Shown here in pieces: positions 35,487 through 46,646 of a stretch of DNA of 64,000 nucleotides. Source of the stretch: Rhizophagus irregularis (lineage: Eukaryota > Glomeromycota > Glomeromycetes > Glomerales > Glomeraceae); the NCBI RefSeq assembly GCF_026210795.1, contig NC_089440.1, positions 2,232,001 to 2,296,000 of the forward strand, read 5' to 3'. The notes beneath the pieces were generated by a model. The model worked only from the letters and a program-made list of their open reading frames with translations, was not told where the DNA came from and did no database searches. How positions within the stretch are numbered: position 1 is the first letter of the stretch; each line of letters opens with the position of its first letter. Both the position numbers and the translations under genes were made by a program.

Positions 35487-36156
35487 CTAATTTTTATTAA
35501 ATTCATTAACTATAAGAGATTTTTTTGTAACAGTTATCTCGATATTATCCCTCCATAACAACATATGTTTTCTAAACATAAAATCATTATCTATACACCA
35601 TAACATTTTGTTGATTATCCAGTAATCAAGCAAAACCCTTTTCATAGTATTGTTTTTATGATATTTTTTTGTATGATATAATATAGTAAAATCGTGTGGC
35701 ATCTTATATCCTAACTTTTCTGATAAGTCCATTTTAAGTAAATTATAAGAGCTAGTTCGTGGAATTGATAAATTAATCTGTTGTTTCTTATATTCTTCAC
35801 CCCAAAAGATATTAACCTTAATATTGATATTTTTGACCTTGCGAAAAGTTTTTTCATCCGGTGTAACAATCGAATTAGATGTTGGTCGTAAGTTATAAGA
35901 TATTGAATGTGATCTTGATCTTGCTTTAATGTTTCTTTGTGAAGGAATTGGGATTGTTGTTAGATCATCTTTTGAATATATTTTTGGCACAGCCAATGGT
36001 TTTTGTGACTTATTTTTATCCTTATTAATTTGACTTATTTTACATTTTGTACGCTTATTTTTTTTTTGATATTTTTTTGAGAATTTTTTATTCGTCTTTG
36101 TAGCAGCGTATATTTTTCTCTCTCTTTTTCTTAAAAATTTCGTAAAGTAGGGCCAT
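35487..36156 (-). pseudogene. Beta-grasp-like small protein gene with a start-proximal frameshift
   Basis: From ~36150 to 35487 one minus-strand frame is open and aligns with the intact paralogue at 45728-46390. Shared features are a basic N-terminus (NKKFSKKYQKKNKR), the RSRSHSISYNLRPT motif, VNIFWGEEYKKQQINLSIPR, KLGYKMPHDFTILYHTKKYH and WCIDNDFMFRKHMLLW. The ATG at 36156-36154, equivalent to the paralogue's MAFFNK start, is one base out of phase: the frame from it ends after about 22 residues, while the aligned frame runs on from the following bases. One extra C in a CCC run would explain this. It could be a true null, an assembly error or a site of upstream reinitiation. The rest of the frame is free of stops, so loss is recent or only apparent. 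Confidence 0.7.
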
Positions 36157-36159
36157 CTT

Positions 36160-37844
36160 TTTGAGTGTTATTAAATATATCAAATATAAGCAAATATATT
36201 AAATATATCAAATATTTAAAATTTGTACCAAAAAAAAAATAAAATAAAATAAAATAAAAAAAAAAAAGAAAAAAAGAGTTAGAGTGGTTTTCGATGTTAT
36301 CTTGTCGGTTTTATACAATTTTCAATTAATTACCTAAAATTGCTTGTTCTAAGCTCATCAAACGAAATATGGATTTTTTCAGTTCCAAGCTTATCATATT
36401 TCTTTTTTCTAAACAGAAGATTACTAAATAAAGTAGTATAAACTTGTTTCATTTTCAGAAAATGAATTGTATAAAAAAGACAAAGATTAGTGCGCACGTG
36501 ATAAATGATCTACGACAAATGCACAAAGACTTACAAAGATAATTTTCCAAACAATGCAGAATATGTATTATAAAATGCATGAATTGCGTGAATTGTAAAA
36601 TTTGGTTTCAAATCTATATTTAACAACGTGCGATGATATATTATGACGAAAGCAATGTTTTCCTGTTCATATGTTTTTGATCACAATAATAATAACAACA
36701 ATAAATTTATCATCAAACCCCTTGAATTTCATTACATGTGTTGTATAAATATGGTATACGGTATTAGATAAATATACATATTCGTCCGTTTTTATCTCAA
36801 AGTCCCTGAAAATACTAAAAAAATAACGCAGGGTTTAGTTTACAGAATATCTCTCAGTATTTTCAGGCTGCTAATCATACGGCGTAAATTTACTAATTAT
36901 AATTATTTTTTTAAAAAAAGAAATAATTTTTTGCTTAAAGTTATATATTTATATACTGCATTAATGTAATTAATTATAGTATATTGAACTGTTTCTATCT
37001 ACTTCGTTACACAGTATTTAGTAAACAATCTTTAATTTATAATATATTAAAGTTTTCTTAAATCATATTGTAGGCTATATTATTATATTTCTCGTTTTAC
37101 GCTTAGATTATGATAATAAATAATATTGCATAATTATAATTATAAGATAAAAATATCCAATGCTTATTTTTCAAGTCTCAAATGTTCGTAGTCGTAGAAA
37201 GCTGTCCATCTTCAAATACTTCTATATTTAATTCTAAACGAAACAATATTGTATTATGTGTAATCCAACTTATATCCTAAATGCTTCAGTAGCATTGTAG
37301 AATATAAAGAACAGAGATAAAGTCCATGAATTAATGCCAAAGTGCATTGCATTTTCCCCTGTCATACATAATAATTAGGTACTGTACATTATAGAACGAA
37401 TGTATCAGTTAATGTAGTATCAGAAATTTGAGGTTGTGACAGTATCAGTCCTCACTTTTTTTTAATATAAACCTTATAATAAAGTCGGTTAATAATGAAA
37501 TTTAACAAGCCTATTAATTTAAATATATATAAAAATTTGTTATTATACCGATGTTTATTTATACATAATTGAGCATTTTAGAAATCGTAGAAACTGCAGG
37601 AAAATATACACACTGGAGACTAAATTTTATTTTTTTCGGTAGTTTCTTTCCTTCGTAAGATTTTTTTTTTTTTTATAGAAAAACACTAAAATTCACTTCG
37701 TTCCTTACCGGAGCTTCGTTGCCTTTTTTTCATTTAATATGCCTCTATAAAAATTTTTAGAAAATCGATCACATGTCTGAGTTTTTCTGGAATAAAAAAA
37801 CTAGAAAAATGATCATTCATCGGAGTTTTTTCCAGAAAATGTTC
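36160..37844. other. AT-rich stretch with one hairpin
   Basis: No gene. A 12-bp inverted repeat (CCTGAAAATACT near 36804 and AGTATTTTCAGG near 36857) spans about 65 bp and could form a stem-loop. The remainder is featureless. Confidence 0.5.
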
Positions 37845-38415
37845 TAAAACTTTTACTTGATAATCATGAAATTTAGACTATTTAATATTTTCCTTCTCTC
37901 GCTTTTTAACATTTATTTTTTTATTTTTATTGGTTCATTTATAATTATACAACATAAGCTCACCTTAACAAAGGCAATAAAACAATATTAAACAATTTCA
38001 AAATTTTCTCTTTATTCCATATATTAATTATGTAAAGCCTTTTTATTATGGAAACATAATATATAAATAACAACTCATATACCAATAACTGGGTTATTGT
38101 ATCAGTCAAACAAGATCATGCTATTATTATAGTAGAAACAATTAAACTGTAAAACTTAGTCTATATGATTGATTGCAATTATATTAAAATATATTTGATA
38201 TTTAGCCGGTAAAATGTTTAACCGATATGATAACGAACTGATAGCTAAATATTGTAATAAGATCTAAAACAACTAAATTGGGGAGAGATGCAAATTACTA
38301 TAATCAAAAGATCAAAGATGTTCATTATTCTGATGCATTAATTACAATATGTAAGCGGTCGTTAATTTTGTAGATATGAGACTTTTCACTTTTGATAAGT
38401 ATTCATCCAATCACA
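37845..38415 (+). repeat. Third, partial copy of arm sequence
   Basis: 37911-38415 parallels 30990-31510 in direct orientation (AAAACAATATTAAACAATTT; ACCGATATGATAACGAACTG; AAAAGATCAAAGATGTTCAT; AAGCGGTCGTTAATTT). The preceding 37855-37900 is the reverse complement of 30845-30890 (ACTTGATAATCATGAAATTT). So the block was copied with an internal inversion. Confidence 0.75.
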
Positions 38416-41400
38416 GTATTAATTATTTTATGAATGAAAGATGGTCAAATAAGATCAAGATATGGTTTATTTATCATTTGCAAGTTTCTCGAATCAATAC
38501 ATGACAGTCTTTGGGTCAAAGGTTAACCAAAATTCTTAATGGATAAAATCTTTAGAAATAATGAATCAATTAGAATGTAACGTGTAAGTGGTCTAACTAT
38601 AAAACGACTAAACCGTAAAAAAGGAATTTTAACTAGTATTTAGCTCAAATTTTAGGTAGAGTGTTCAAACGCGGGTTTCCAAAAAAGTAAATTTTATATG
38701 CTGATCATTTAATGTTGGGCAGAATTAAATTTAACGAAAAAAAAACAGAAAAAAAAAGAATTTGTCATTCAGGCAAGAGATTAAGTAGCATTATGATTCA
38801 ATCTTACAGAAAGTTATTGACTACAGAAATACGATTGTCATCTAGCTAAAAGCCAGACTCTCGCTTCTAATAAAAGGAACCCCAAAAGTCCTATCCTCTA
38901 ACACAACCGATAGAGGATAGTACCGAACCCCGGTCTATTTTAAGGACACACTTTTACATAACTTTTAATAAAGTCACGTGATACGTGTATGAACAATTAA
39001 CTTAATTCTTCCAAAAAAACAATTTCCAAATTTATGTTATAGAATTGGTAAACACGAAAAAATGAATAAATAATCTTCTCATGTGGTAGATGTCTTAAAA
39101 TATCACACCTATAAAACCCTCTTTATATATGTTGTGCCTCAGATTGATTCTTGCCTCAGATTAAAACTCACGCTGCGTGAGATCAACACCAATATGTTTC
39201 ACAGAATATTTCGGATTTTTGACCGGCCAGCGTAACCACCAAGAAATCATCGGCACGTGATCCCAGTTTGAAAATCATTAAAAAAAATAGATTCGGTTAA
39301 CGTGAAAATTTTATATTTTTTATTTTTCAAATAAAACTTAGCAAAACTACTACACAAACTCCAAAATTGAATCCTATATACAATTTTTCTTGTTTACTTA
39401 TGGAGAAAACATGGGTTTTTAAATGTCAATTTTTTCTGCCAAGGTTAACTTTTACAAATTTAAATATAAAAGAGCAAAAAATGGTATATAATCCTTTCTT
39501 TTAACCTTTAATCAAACTTGTAGAGAAAGTATCATATTCCTTATAGAAATTATGAACATCACGTGCCAGTGATTTTTTGTGTCCCTCGTGAATCCTCGTG
39601 ATATAACCATAAATCTTGTATATCTATTTTCAATTGGTATTTCGTTATCTAATGATATACCCCTTCTTTTGTAATTCGGGTCATAAAAAAAATTTATCAA
39701 AAACAAATATAAATAAAAGAGCCACGTTTCAAAATTAATTAATAATTTAAGATATCATTTTTTTTCATTATTTTCATTGATGTTGTATCTATAATCTATA
39801 TTACACTAATAATCACTAATAATGAATATTATAATCGTTAATGATTTTTTTTTACTTTGGTTAGCGCTCATGTAACTTTGTGGAGAAATTTATAATACTG
39901 ATGATTGATTGATCATCGATAATTATTAATAAAAATTCAAATTAATTTAATTAATAATATGAAGTATATTCTATGTCTAAATTTTGATTTTGTATAAAAT
40001 TCATAACTTTATTTAATGAATTAATTTAGGTTATTTGTCTCAATAAACGGAATTAAATTCGGCATTCATTCCCATTGATTGGCAAATTATGCCGAAAGTA
40101 TAACTTTAATTTAAATAAGATTAATGATAATAATGAACTTTAAAATTTTCCCGATCCGAAAAAATTGGGTAACGTAAGAATGTACTATTCTTGATTCAAA
40201 AAAATTATTTCATGATAAGCCTGTAACAACAACATCGTAATTATGCAGGTAATATACATAAAGTTCATTTTATGATTAAAATGAATTAAAGTAAAAAAAA
40301 AAAGATCTAGCGCCAATAAAGCTTTGTACTGTAATTCGTTAAAGAATTTTTTGAATATGAATCATATCTAATCTCGTACGCCAAATAATAATTTTTTATA
40401 CAAATGGAAAAAAAAAATGAATTCTATATATTTTTTGATATTGTTCCATTCGTGTCATTCGTGTAATAAAAAAAAAATAAATAAATAAAAATAAATAAAA
40501 TAATAAATGTAAATGCATCTATTAGCAAATTAAATTATATTAAAATAGTTAGTAAATATATAAATTTGATTAAAAGAGGCTCGATTTATGTTTTCTTATT
40601 GCTTTTTTGTTTGCAGAATTTAAAGTTTAAATATATAATTTGAATGAAAAGCCATTATTAATGTTTATATTTATTGTACTTATAAAGCATTAATCAATAA
40701 CCGTAGGCGTTTTCTTCATTTAGTTTATAGAAGTTACCCGCATACAAAGTTCATTACTAATCCTTAATTGAGAAAACTTTTTCCGTGAGTCGGTAATATT
40801 CTAATTGCTTACGCGTCAGAGAATGCTTATTTGAATAATCCCGAACAATATTAAATCAAATTCTTTATTAATAACGATTACTTAATTTGGTGATTCATAT
40901 AAAAGCGGAGTATGGCGAATAAAAAAAAACAACAATGGACGATCTACAGTTCTGGCAAACCATACGCGATTACCTGATATGATGATAAGATGAAACAAAG
41001 TAAAAAAAAAGAAAAGAAAAAAGAAAAAGGTTAATGAATAGATTCTTATCATTTGTACACTGTTCACTATTCGTCAACAAAGAGTGATACTTACGTGAGC
41101 TCTTTGAAAAGGAACTTTCCTTACACAATCTCAATCAAAATAAAGAAAGCAATAAAATATAATAAAAAAAAAAGATTCAATTTGACGCTCAAAACTTACG
41201 AAACTTGGAGAAAAATAACTTAATAATTCAAGTTCTCTAACGGACGAACTTTTTAACAAATATTCATTTGACTTTACCATCATCAATTGCGATCGTCACA
41301 AAATACTGAATTCAAGATACCCATATAACTTCAAAAAAGAAAGAAAATCAATGCAAATATTATAACAACTTGTTCATCTTTGTAAACTCATGGTATGTCA

Positions 41401-41690
41401 AAATTTATTAAATTACTTACCATATAAAACTTATTTAATTTATCAACATTGATTGATAATGAATGCTTCAAAATACGATACACCTAATTTAATTAATTTA
41501 ATTAATTTACAATGTATACAAAATCCCAGTTTAGAATATTTAATATTACAATGTGTGATAACAATGACTAGAAAATGTAAGAAAAGGAAGGTAATTTTGA
41601 CGATTTTTGACTCAAATCTTAGATTTAATCTCTTTAACGACCATTCAAATCTAAGTTTTATTAGTGACTGGACAATTGAGATGTTTCTTT
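38416..41690. other. AT-rich intergenic region
   Basis: No gene is supported. A short GC-richer block at 39170-39260 (ACCGGCCAGCGTAACCACC) and a hairpin CTATCCTCT-AGAGGATAG near 38894-38925 are the only marked features. Confidence 0.45.
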
Positions 41691-44332
41691 AACATGTACG
41701 TAACGTGACATAAATAATAATAGTTTTTTTGTTACCTGCAATTGTGGTTAAACAATTAACTTCTTCTAATTTCTTTTTACGACTATGTTTAAGTTTCATT
41801 AATTAATTAAGAAACACATTCATTTTATATGCTAATTATAATAAAGAGGAATAAAGGGTTTTTCATTTTTTTTTTTAAAAAAAAAGAAAGAAAAAAAAAA
41901 AAAGAATATCTAAATCTCGTTTCCGTTTAATAACTATCGTATGACTTTAAAAAAAATTCTCACGTCTAAGAGAACAATAATTGGTACAATTGAAATGTAG
42001 TGATTGCAGCTGCATTTACATGCAGCGTTGGCTACCACGAGTCTGCATGAAAAGAAGTGACATATGCGCATTGAATAACTGTACATATAATGGACTAATA
42101 TAGTATCCTACATCAAGTAATTATTTCTTTAAAATATTTGACGGGATGGAAAAAACATGTAAATAAGGTAATTTTTAGGTATTCACGGAATACGCGATTT
42201 ATTTGATAGTATAAGTACTCCAATACCGTATTTGTTAAATTACCTTATGGGATAAATTTATAAAAGTCGTTACCAGTTGATGATAAACAACATCTTATTC
42301 ATTTACAAAATGTTTAACTGATAGATATTATATATTTATTACACGAAAAGGTGGCACTTAGATTGATTATTCTCAAAATAAAAATGTAACTTATACAAGT
42401 TGTGCATGATTTTTGATGAATACTTACTTGTCAAAAAATGAAGCCTCATATCTACAAATTAGCGACCGCTTACATATTGCATATTTTAATAATTAAATGT
42501 ATCAAAATAATGAACATCTTTGATCTTTTGATTTTATTTTAGTAATTATGTTATCTCTGTTATGATGTTATGATATATAAGTAACACTATTGCAAATCTC
42601 CCCCAATTTAGTTGATTTAGATCTAATCATAATGTTTAGTTATCAGTTCGTTATCATATCGGTTAAATATTTATATTTTCCGTATTCAATATATTTAATA
42701 TATTTAATATATATTTAATATATTTTATGTATTATGTATGTTTCCCTTAAATAATTCATCAAGATAGTTATCATTATGTAATGTAAATCTCGATCATTTA
42801 TATTGCATCATTATTTTATAATATTAAGTAATTATGTAATATATATTGAAAAAATAAAAGAAAAAAATTTTGAAATTGTTTACTGTTTTATTGTTTTAAT
42901 TGCCTTTATTAAGGTGAGCTTATTTTGTATAATTATATATGAACCAAAAAAAAAAAATATATATGATAAAACGCGAGACAATCATGATAAAAGAACTAAG
43001 GGAAAATATAAATAGTTTAAATTTCGTGATTATTAAGTAAATGCTGGAATCGGGTGTTATTATGTAATTTAGAAAGGATTTAGAACATTTGGTTAAGTTT
43101 CATATAAAAACTCGAAAAAAAAAGGTAACATAGCTTCGGTAAAAATATTAGAAAAAAAAATAAAATCGAATACCGATTGTAACAAAGAAAAAAATTTATT
43201 CATCTGCACCCCACAGCTGATAAAATATTTGTATTAAATCGATAAAAAAAAGTATAACAATAGACGAGAATAACAAATCAGCACCTGGCCGAGAGTATTA
43301 ACCGATAAATAACAATAATTTTAACGAAATAAATGTAGTAATACGTGATATTTGCGACGATAACTTTATAAACTAAAAAAAAAACATTAAAATCATGATT
43401 TAAAAAACGCGACGTGTTAAATGTAATGAACTCATTTAATTTTGAACTGGCAATAATATATTAATTAGTTGATTGAATGGCGCTTGATTAACTAAAGAAA
43501 AAAATGAAAATTTTATGATTATTATGAGAAACAATTTTGATGCATTTAACAAGGAAAAAAAGAAAAAGAAAACCAAAATCGGGAAAGTACCTAATTATTT
43601 ACAAAACTATTCTATCATTATGCGCGTTTTTAATTCACGTTCGCATGTTTTTTTTATAGAATTACTTTTGTACGTTTACAAAAGGATAGCCCCGATATCG
43701 ACTATGAAGTTTGAACTTGGGAAGAAGTTCCAAGGTTTATATATTTGATTTTATAACACAAGATTAAAAAAGTAAACAAGATGCGATAAAATTTATCTTT
43801 ATCTAAAATTCCTAAAATGGTAACATGGCTTAAAAAAATATCTAAGCTAAATAAGGAATATAACTCTATGTAATATTACATTAATATTTATTATTATATC
43901 ATAAATGAATTACTTTTTTGATTTTTTTTATAAAATACTTAAATATTTGTAATTAAATTACAAATTTATTCTCAAAAACAATGCATAGAAATTGGTTTTC
44001 TCCCAATTTTTAATTAAAAAATTTTTGCGCGTAGTGTCGATTTATTCTTTATTTTGTTCTTTTCATATGCGCGATAACATAATCAGTAGCCTTCATATTG
44101 TAGTGCAAGTTCTTATGTGGAATAGGAATTTTGGCTGATATTCAGAGTATTTCCGTAGTTTGCATCACAAATCACATGTTATTTTGTGTACAACTAAAAT
44201 CATCTGACAAATATTTGTTTAATTGGCATATTTTTATATTCCGAAATCAAAAATTCCTTTCTCGTTTATTTGCAAACAATACAACAACAACGGAGCTAAC
44301 TCCGATTTTATCAAAGTTTTTGCGAAAAAGCG

Positions 44333-45436
44333 ATGAAATACTCAAATTTCATTCTTCCATCTTATCTTGTAAATACTCCTTATGACTTATATAATCGAAA
44401 AAAAAAATCTATTTTACTTCCAACTAAATTAAATAAAAACGATTGTGCTGATGAATTAACCATAGAAGATAATGGGTTGACAATGTTTTATAATGGTATT
44501 TATATTTGGTAGTTAATTCTATTTAAAGTTTAGAAACATTTTTAATTAAATATAAATAAATAATAAAAAAAAAAGTGCAAGGGCATCTTAGTTGGTATAT
44601 TGCAGCTGCCGTTAGAGCGGATTATCCTTTACCAGTTGAAGCAGGATTATTTTATTTCGAAGTATATATTGTTAATCAAGGCTTAGAAGGGTAACATATC
44701 ACTTTATTAGTTAATTAAATAATTAAGTATTGTTCAATTATTAAAACGTTTGTGTTTTATTCATATTTTAGTTTAATTGGAATAGGTTTGAGTGAACCTA
44801 ATGTAAATTTAAATGGACAACCTGGTTAGTAGAAAGTTTTTTTTTTTCTTTTCAATTTATATAATTATTTGAACTTCTTTATTTATCTAATTCATTTAAT
44901 TAATTAGGATGGAATGAGAGATCATATGGATATCATGGTGATGACGGATTAAAGTTTATATCAGACGGAAATAGAGGTTACGACTATGGTCCTTTATACA
45001 CAACTGATGATACAATTGGTTGTTGTGTGAATTTTTTTAATAATACATGTTTTTACACAAAGAATGGAATTCATTTGGGTAAAAAAAAATAATAATTTTT
45101 TTTTTTAAAAAAAAGATTTTATTATATATTCACTCATATATTTTGTTTTCTCTTTTTTAGGAGTAGCATTTGATGATATTTCTGGTGGGGAATTATACCC
45201 TACATTTGGAATGAGAAATCCAAAAGCATATATTGAAGTAAATTTTGGTCAAAATCCTTTTGTTTTTGATATTGATCAATATGCAAAGGTACAAGTAGAA
45301 AAATCATTTAATCTAATTTAATTTATTACTTTATTAATTATGATTTTCAATTTATTATTTATTTTGTTTATAGAGAATATTCCAAGATGCAGAAAAGAAA
45401 AAAGAGTGGGCTAAATTATCTGAATTATATATATAA
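44333..45436 (+). CDS. SPRY-domain protein, RanBP9-like, 6 exons
   Basis: Exons 44333-44495, 44582-44690, 44772-44824, 44908-45078, 45161-45288 and 45374-45436 give 228 residues; every intron is GT-AG and 80-86 bp. The N-terminus [15 protein letters not shown] and [13 protein letters not shown] fit the segment preceding SPRY in RanBP9/10-type proteins. The SPRY core follows: [76 protein letters not shown] and [11 protein letters not shown], closing with [12 protein letters not shown]. Such domains bind partner peptides. The LisH/CTLH parts of RanBP9 are absent; a short basic helix ends the chain. The start is the ATG preceding KYSNF, and an upstream frame could extend it. The intron 1 acceptor (GCAAG|GG) is supported by the homologous exon stub at 29390. 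It converges on the next gene, with 291 bp between stops. Confidence 0.85.
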
Positions 45437-45727
45437 ATAAATAATTATTAACATTATAATAATTTGAATATTGTTTCATTAATAACCCTTTACTTTGAAT
45501 TTATTAATTAATTAATACAAATAGTAAAATCATTTATTAATATATCTTTAAAAGAATTTTTATAATTGATATAATCGATGTAAATAAATAAATTATTTGG
45601 CAATTAAAAAAATTCACACGAATAGGGATAAAAAATGTGTAACAACTGTGATTTACTGAACTTGATAAAAGAATTTTATTTACATGAGAATTTTATTTAC
45701 AATACAATATACAATATAGAACAATAA

Positions 45728-46390
45728 CTAATATATGATGGATTTTCTCACAACCGTAATCTCAATACAATCTCTCCATAACAATAAGTGTTTACTAAGC
45801 ATAAAATCATCATCTACCAACCACAAGATTTTGTTCTTTATCCAATAATCAATTAAAATCCTTCTCATGATATTGTCCTTGTGATATTTTCTTGTGTGAT
45901 AAAGTATAGCAAAATCATTTGATATCTCATACCCTAATTTCTCTGATATAATTTTTCTGATTGAATTATAAGAACTAGTTCGTGGAATTGATAAATTAAT
46001 TTGTTCTTTTTTATATTCTTCTCCCCAAAATATATTAGCTTTGATATCAATGTTTTTTACAGGGCGTAAAGTCCTTTTGTCTGGTGTAACAGTAGTTGAA
46101 TCAAATGTTCTATGATAGTCGTAAGAAATTGAATGTGATCGAGATCGTACTTTGATATTTTCTCGTGAAGGAACTGCGGTTATCAGATCATCTTTTGAGT
46201 AAAATTTTCTTCTTTCATCTGATTTTGTTTTATGATGAATTCTTTTACGTTTATGAGTATCCTTATTAATTGGCTTTGAAATAATTCTCTTTAGAGATAA
46301 TTTAGATGATTTTGTAGGTTTTTCTTTTTCGTTAGTTGAAGGCTTTTGTATACCTATTTTATTCTTGCAGATTTTGTTAAAAAAAGCCAT
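45728..46390 (-). CDS. Basic N-terminus plus possible beta-grasp domain, intact family member
   Basis: A single-exon frame encodes 220 residues with ATG at 46390-46388. Residues 1-70 are very basic (KPTKSSKLSLKRIISK; DTHKRKRIHHKTK), suggesting nucleic-acid binding or nuclear import. A middle RSRSHSISYDYHRTFDSTTV is shared with the paralogue at 35487. Residues ~112-205 (DIKANIFWGEEYKKEQINLS, then KIISEKLGYEISNDFAILYH and IKNKILWLVDDDFML) look like a ubiquitin/PB1/RA-type beta-grasp fold. That fold is a guess from the strand-helix-strand pattern. Three other copies in the window are deleted (28576), decayed (26610) or frameshifted (36156), so this is the only intact one. Its promoter region is shared with the 28576 copy. 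Confidence 0.65.
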   Translation of the reverse strand: MAFFNKICKNKIGIQKPSTNEKEKPTKSSKLSLKRIISKPINKDTHKRKRIHHKTKSDERRKFYSKDDLITAVPSRENIKVRSRSHSISYDYHRTFDSTTVTPDKRTLRPVKNIDIKANIFWGEEYKKEQINLSIPRTSSYNSIRKIISEKLGYEISNDFAILYHTRKYHKDNIMRRILIDYWIKNKILWLVDDDFMLSKHLLLWRDCIEITVVRKSIIY

Positions 46391-46646
46391 TTTAAAATAA
46401 TAAAATTGTAAAGTAAAACGTAAAATTGATAAAATTATAAAATGATATAAGTTGTAATTGAAAGAATTAGTTGTAATCGAAAAGAATTTAATAATTTTGA
46501 AAGAACAAGGAGTCAGTTTTTATTTATATATTTTTTCAACGCACTATCAACTCCGCGCGGACTCCTGATTATTAATAATGAATCATTTTTCGGATAAATT
46601 TTGCCGGATAAAATTTAACCGACCGGTTAAATTTCACACTCCGATC

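Larger units (their letters stand above)
41691..46646 (-). repeat. Right arm of the large inverted duplication
   Basis: Reverse-complement counterpart of 28366-33109. It holds the intact SPRY gene and the intact beta-grasp-like gene. It lacks the segment with the 134-residue gene. Similarity is high but broken by many indels, so the duplication is not brand new. Confidence 0.85.
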
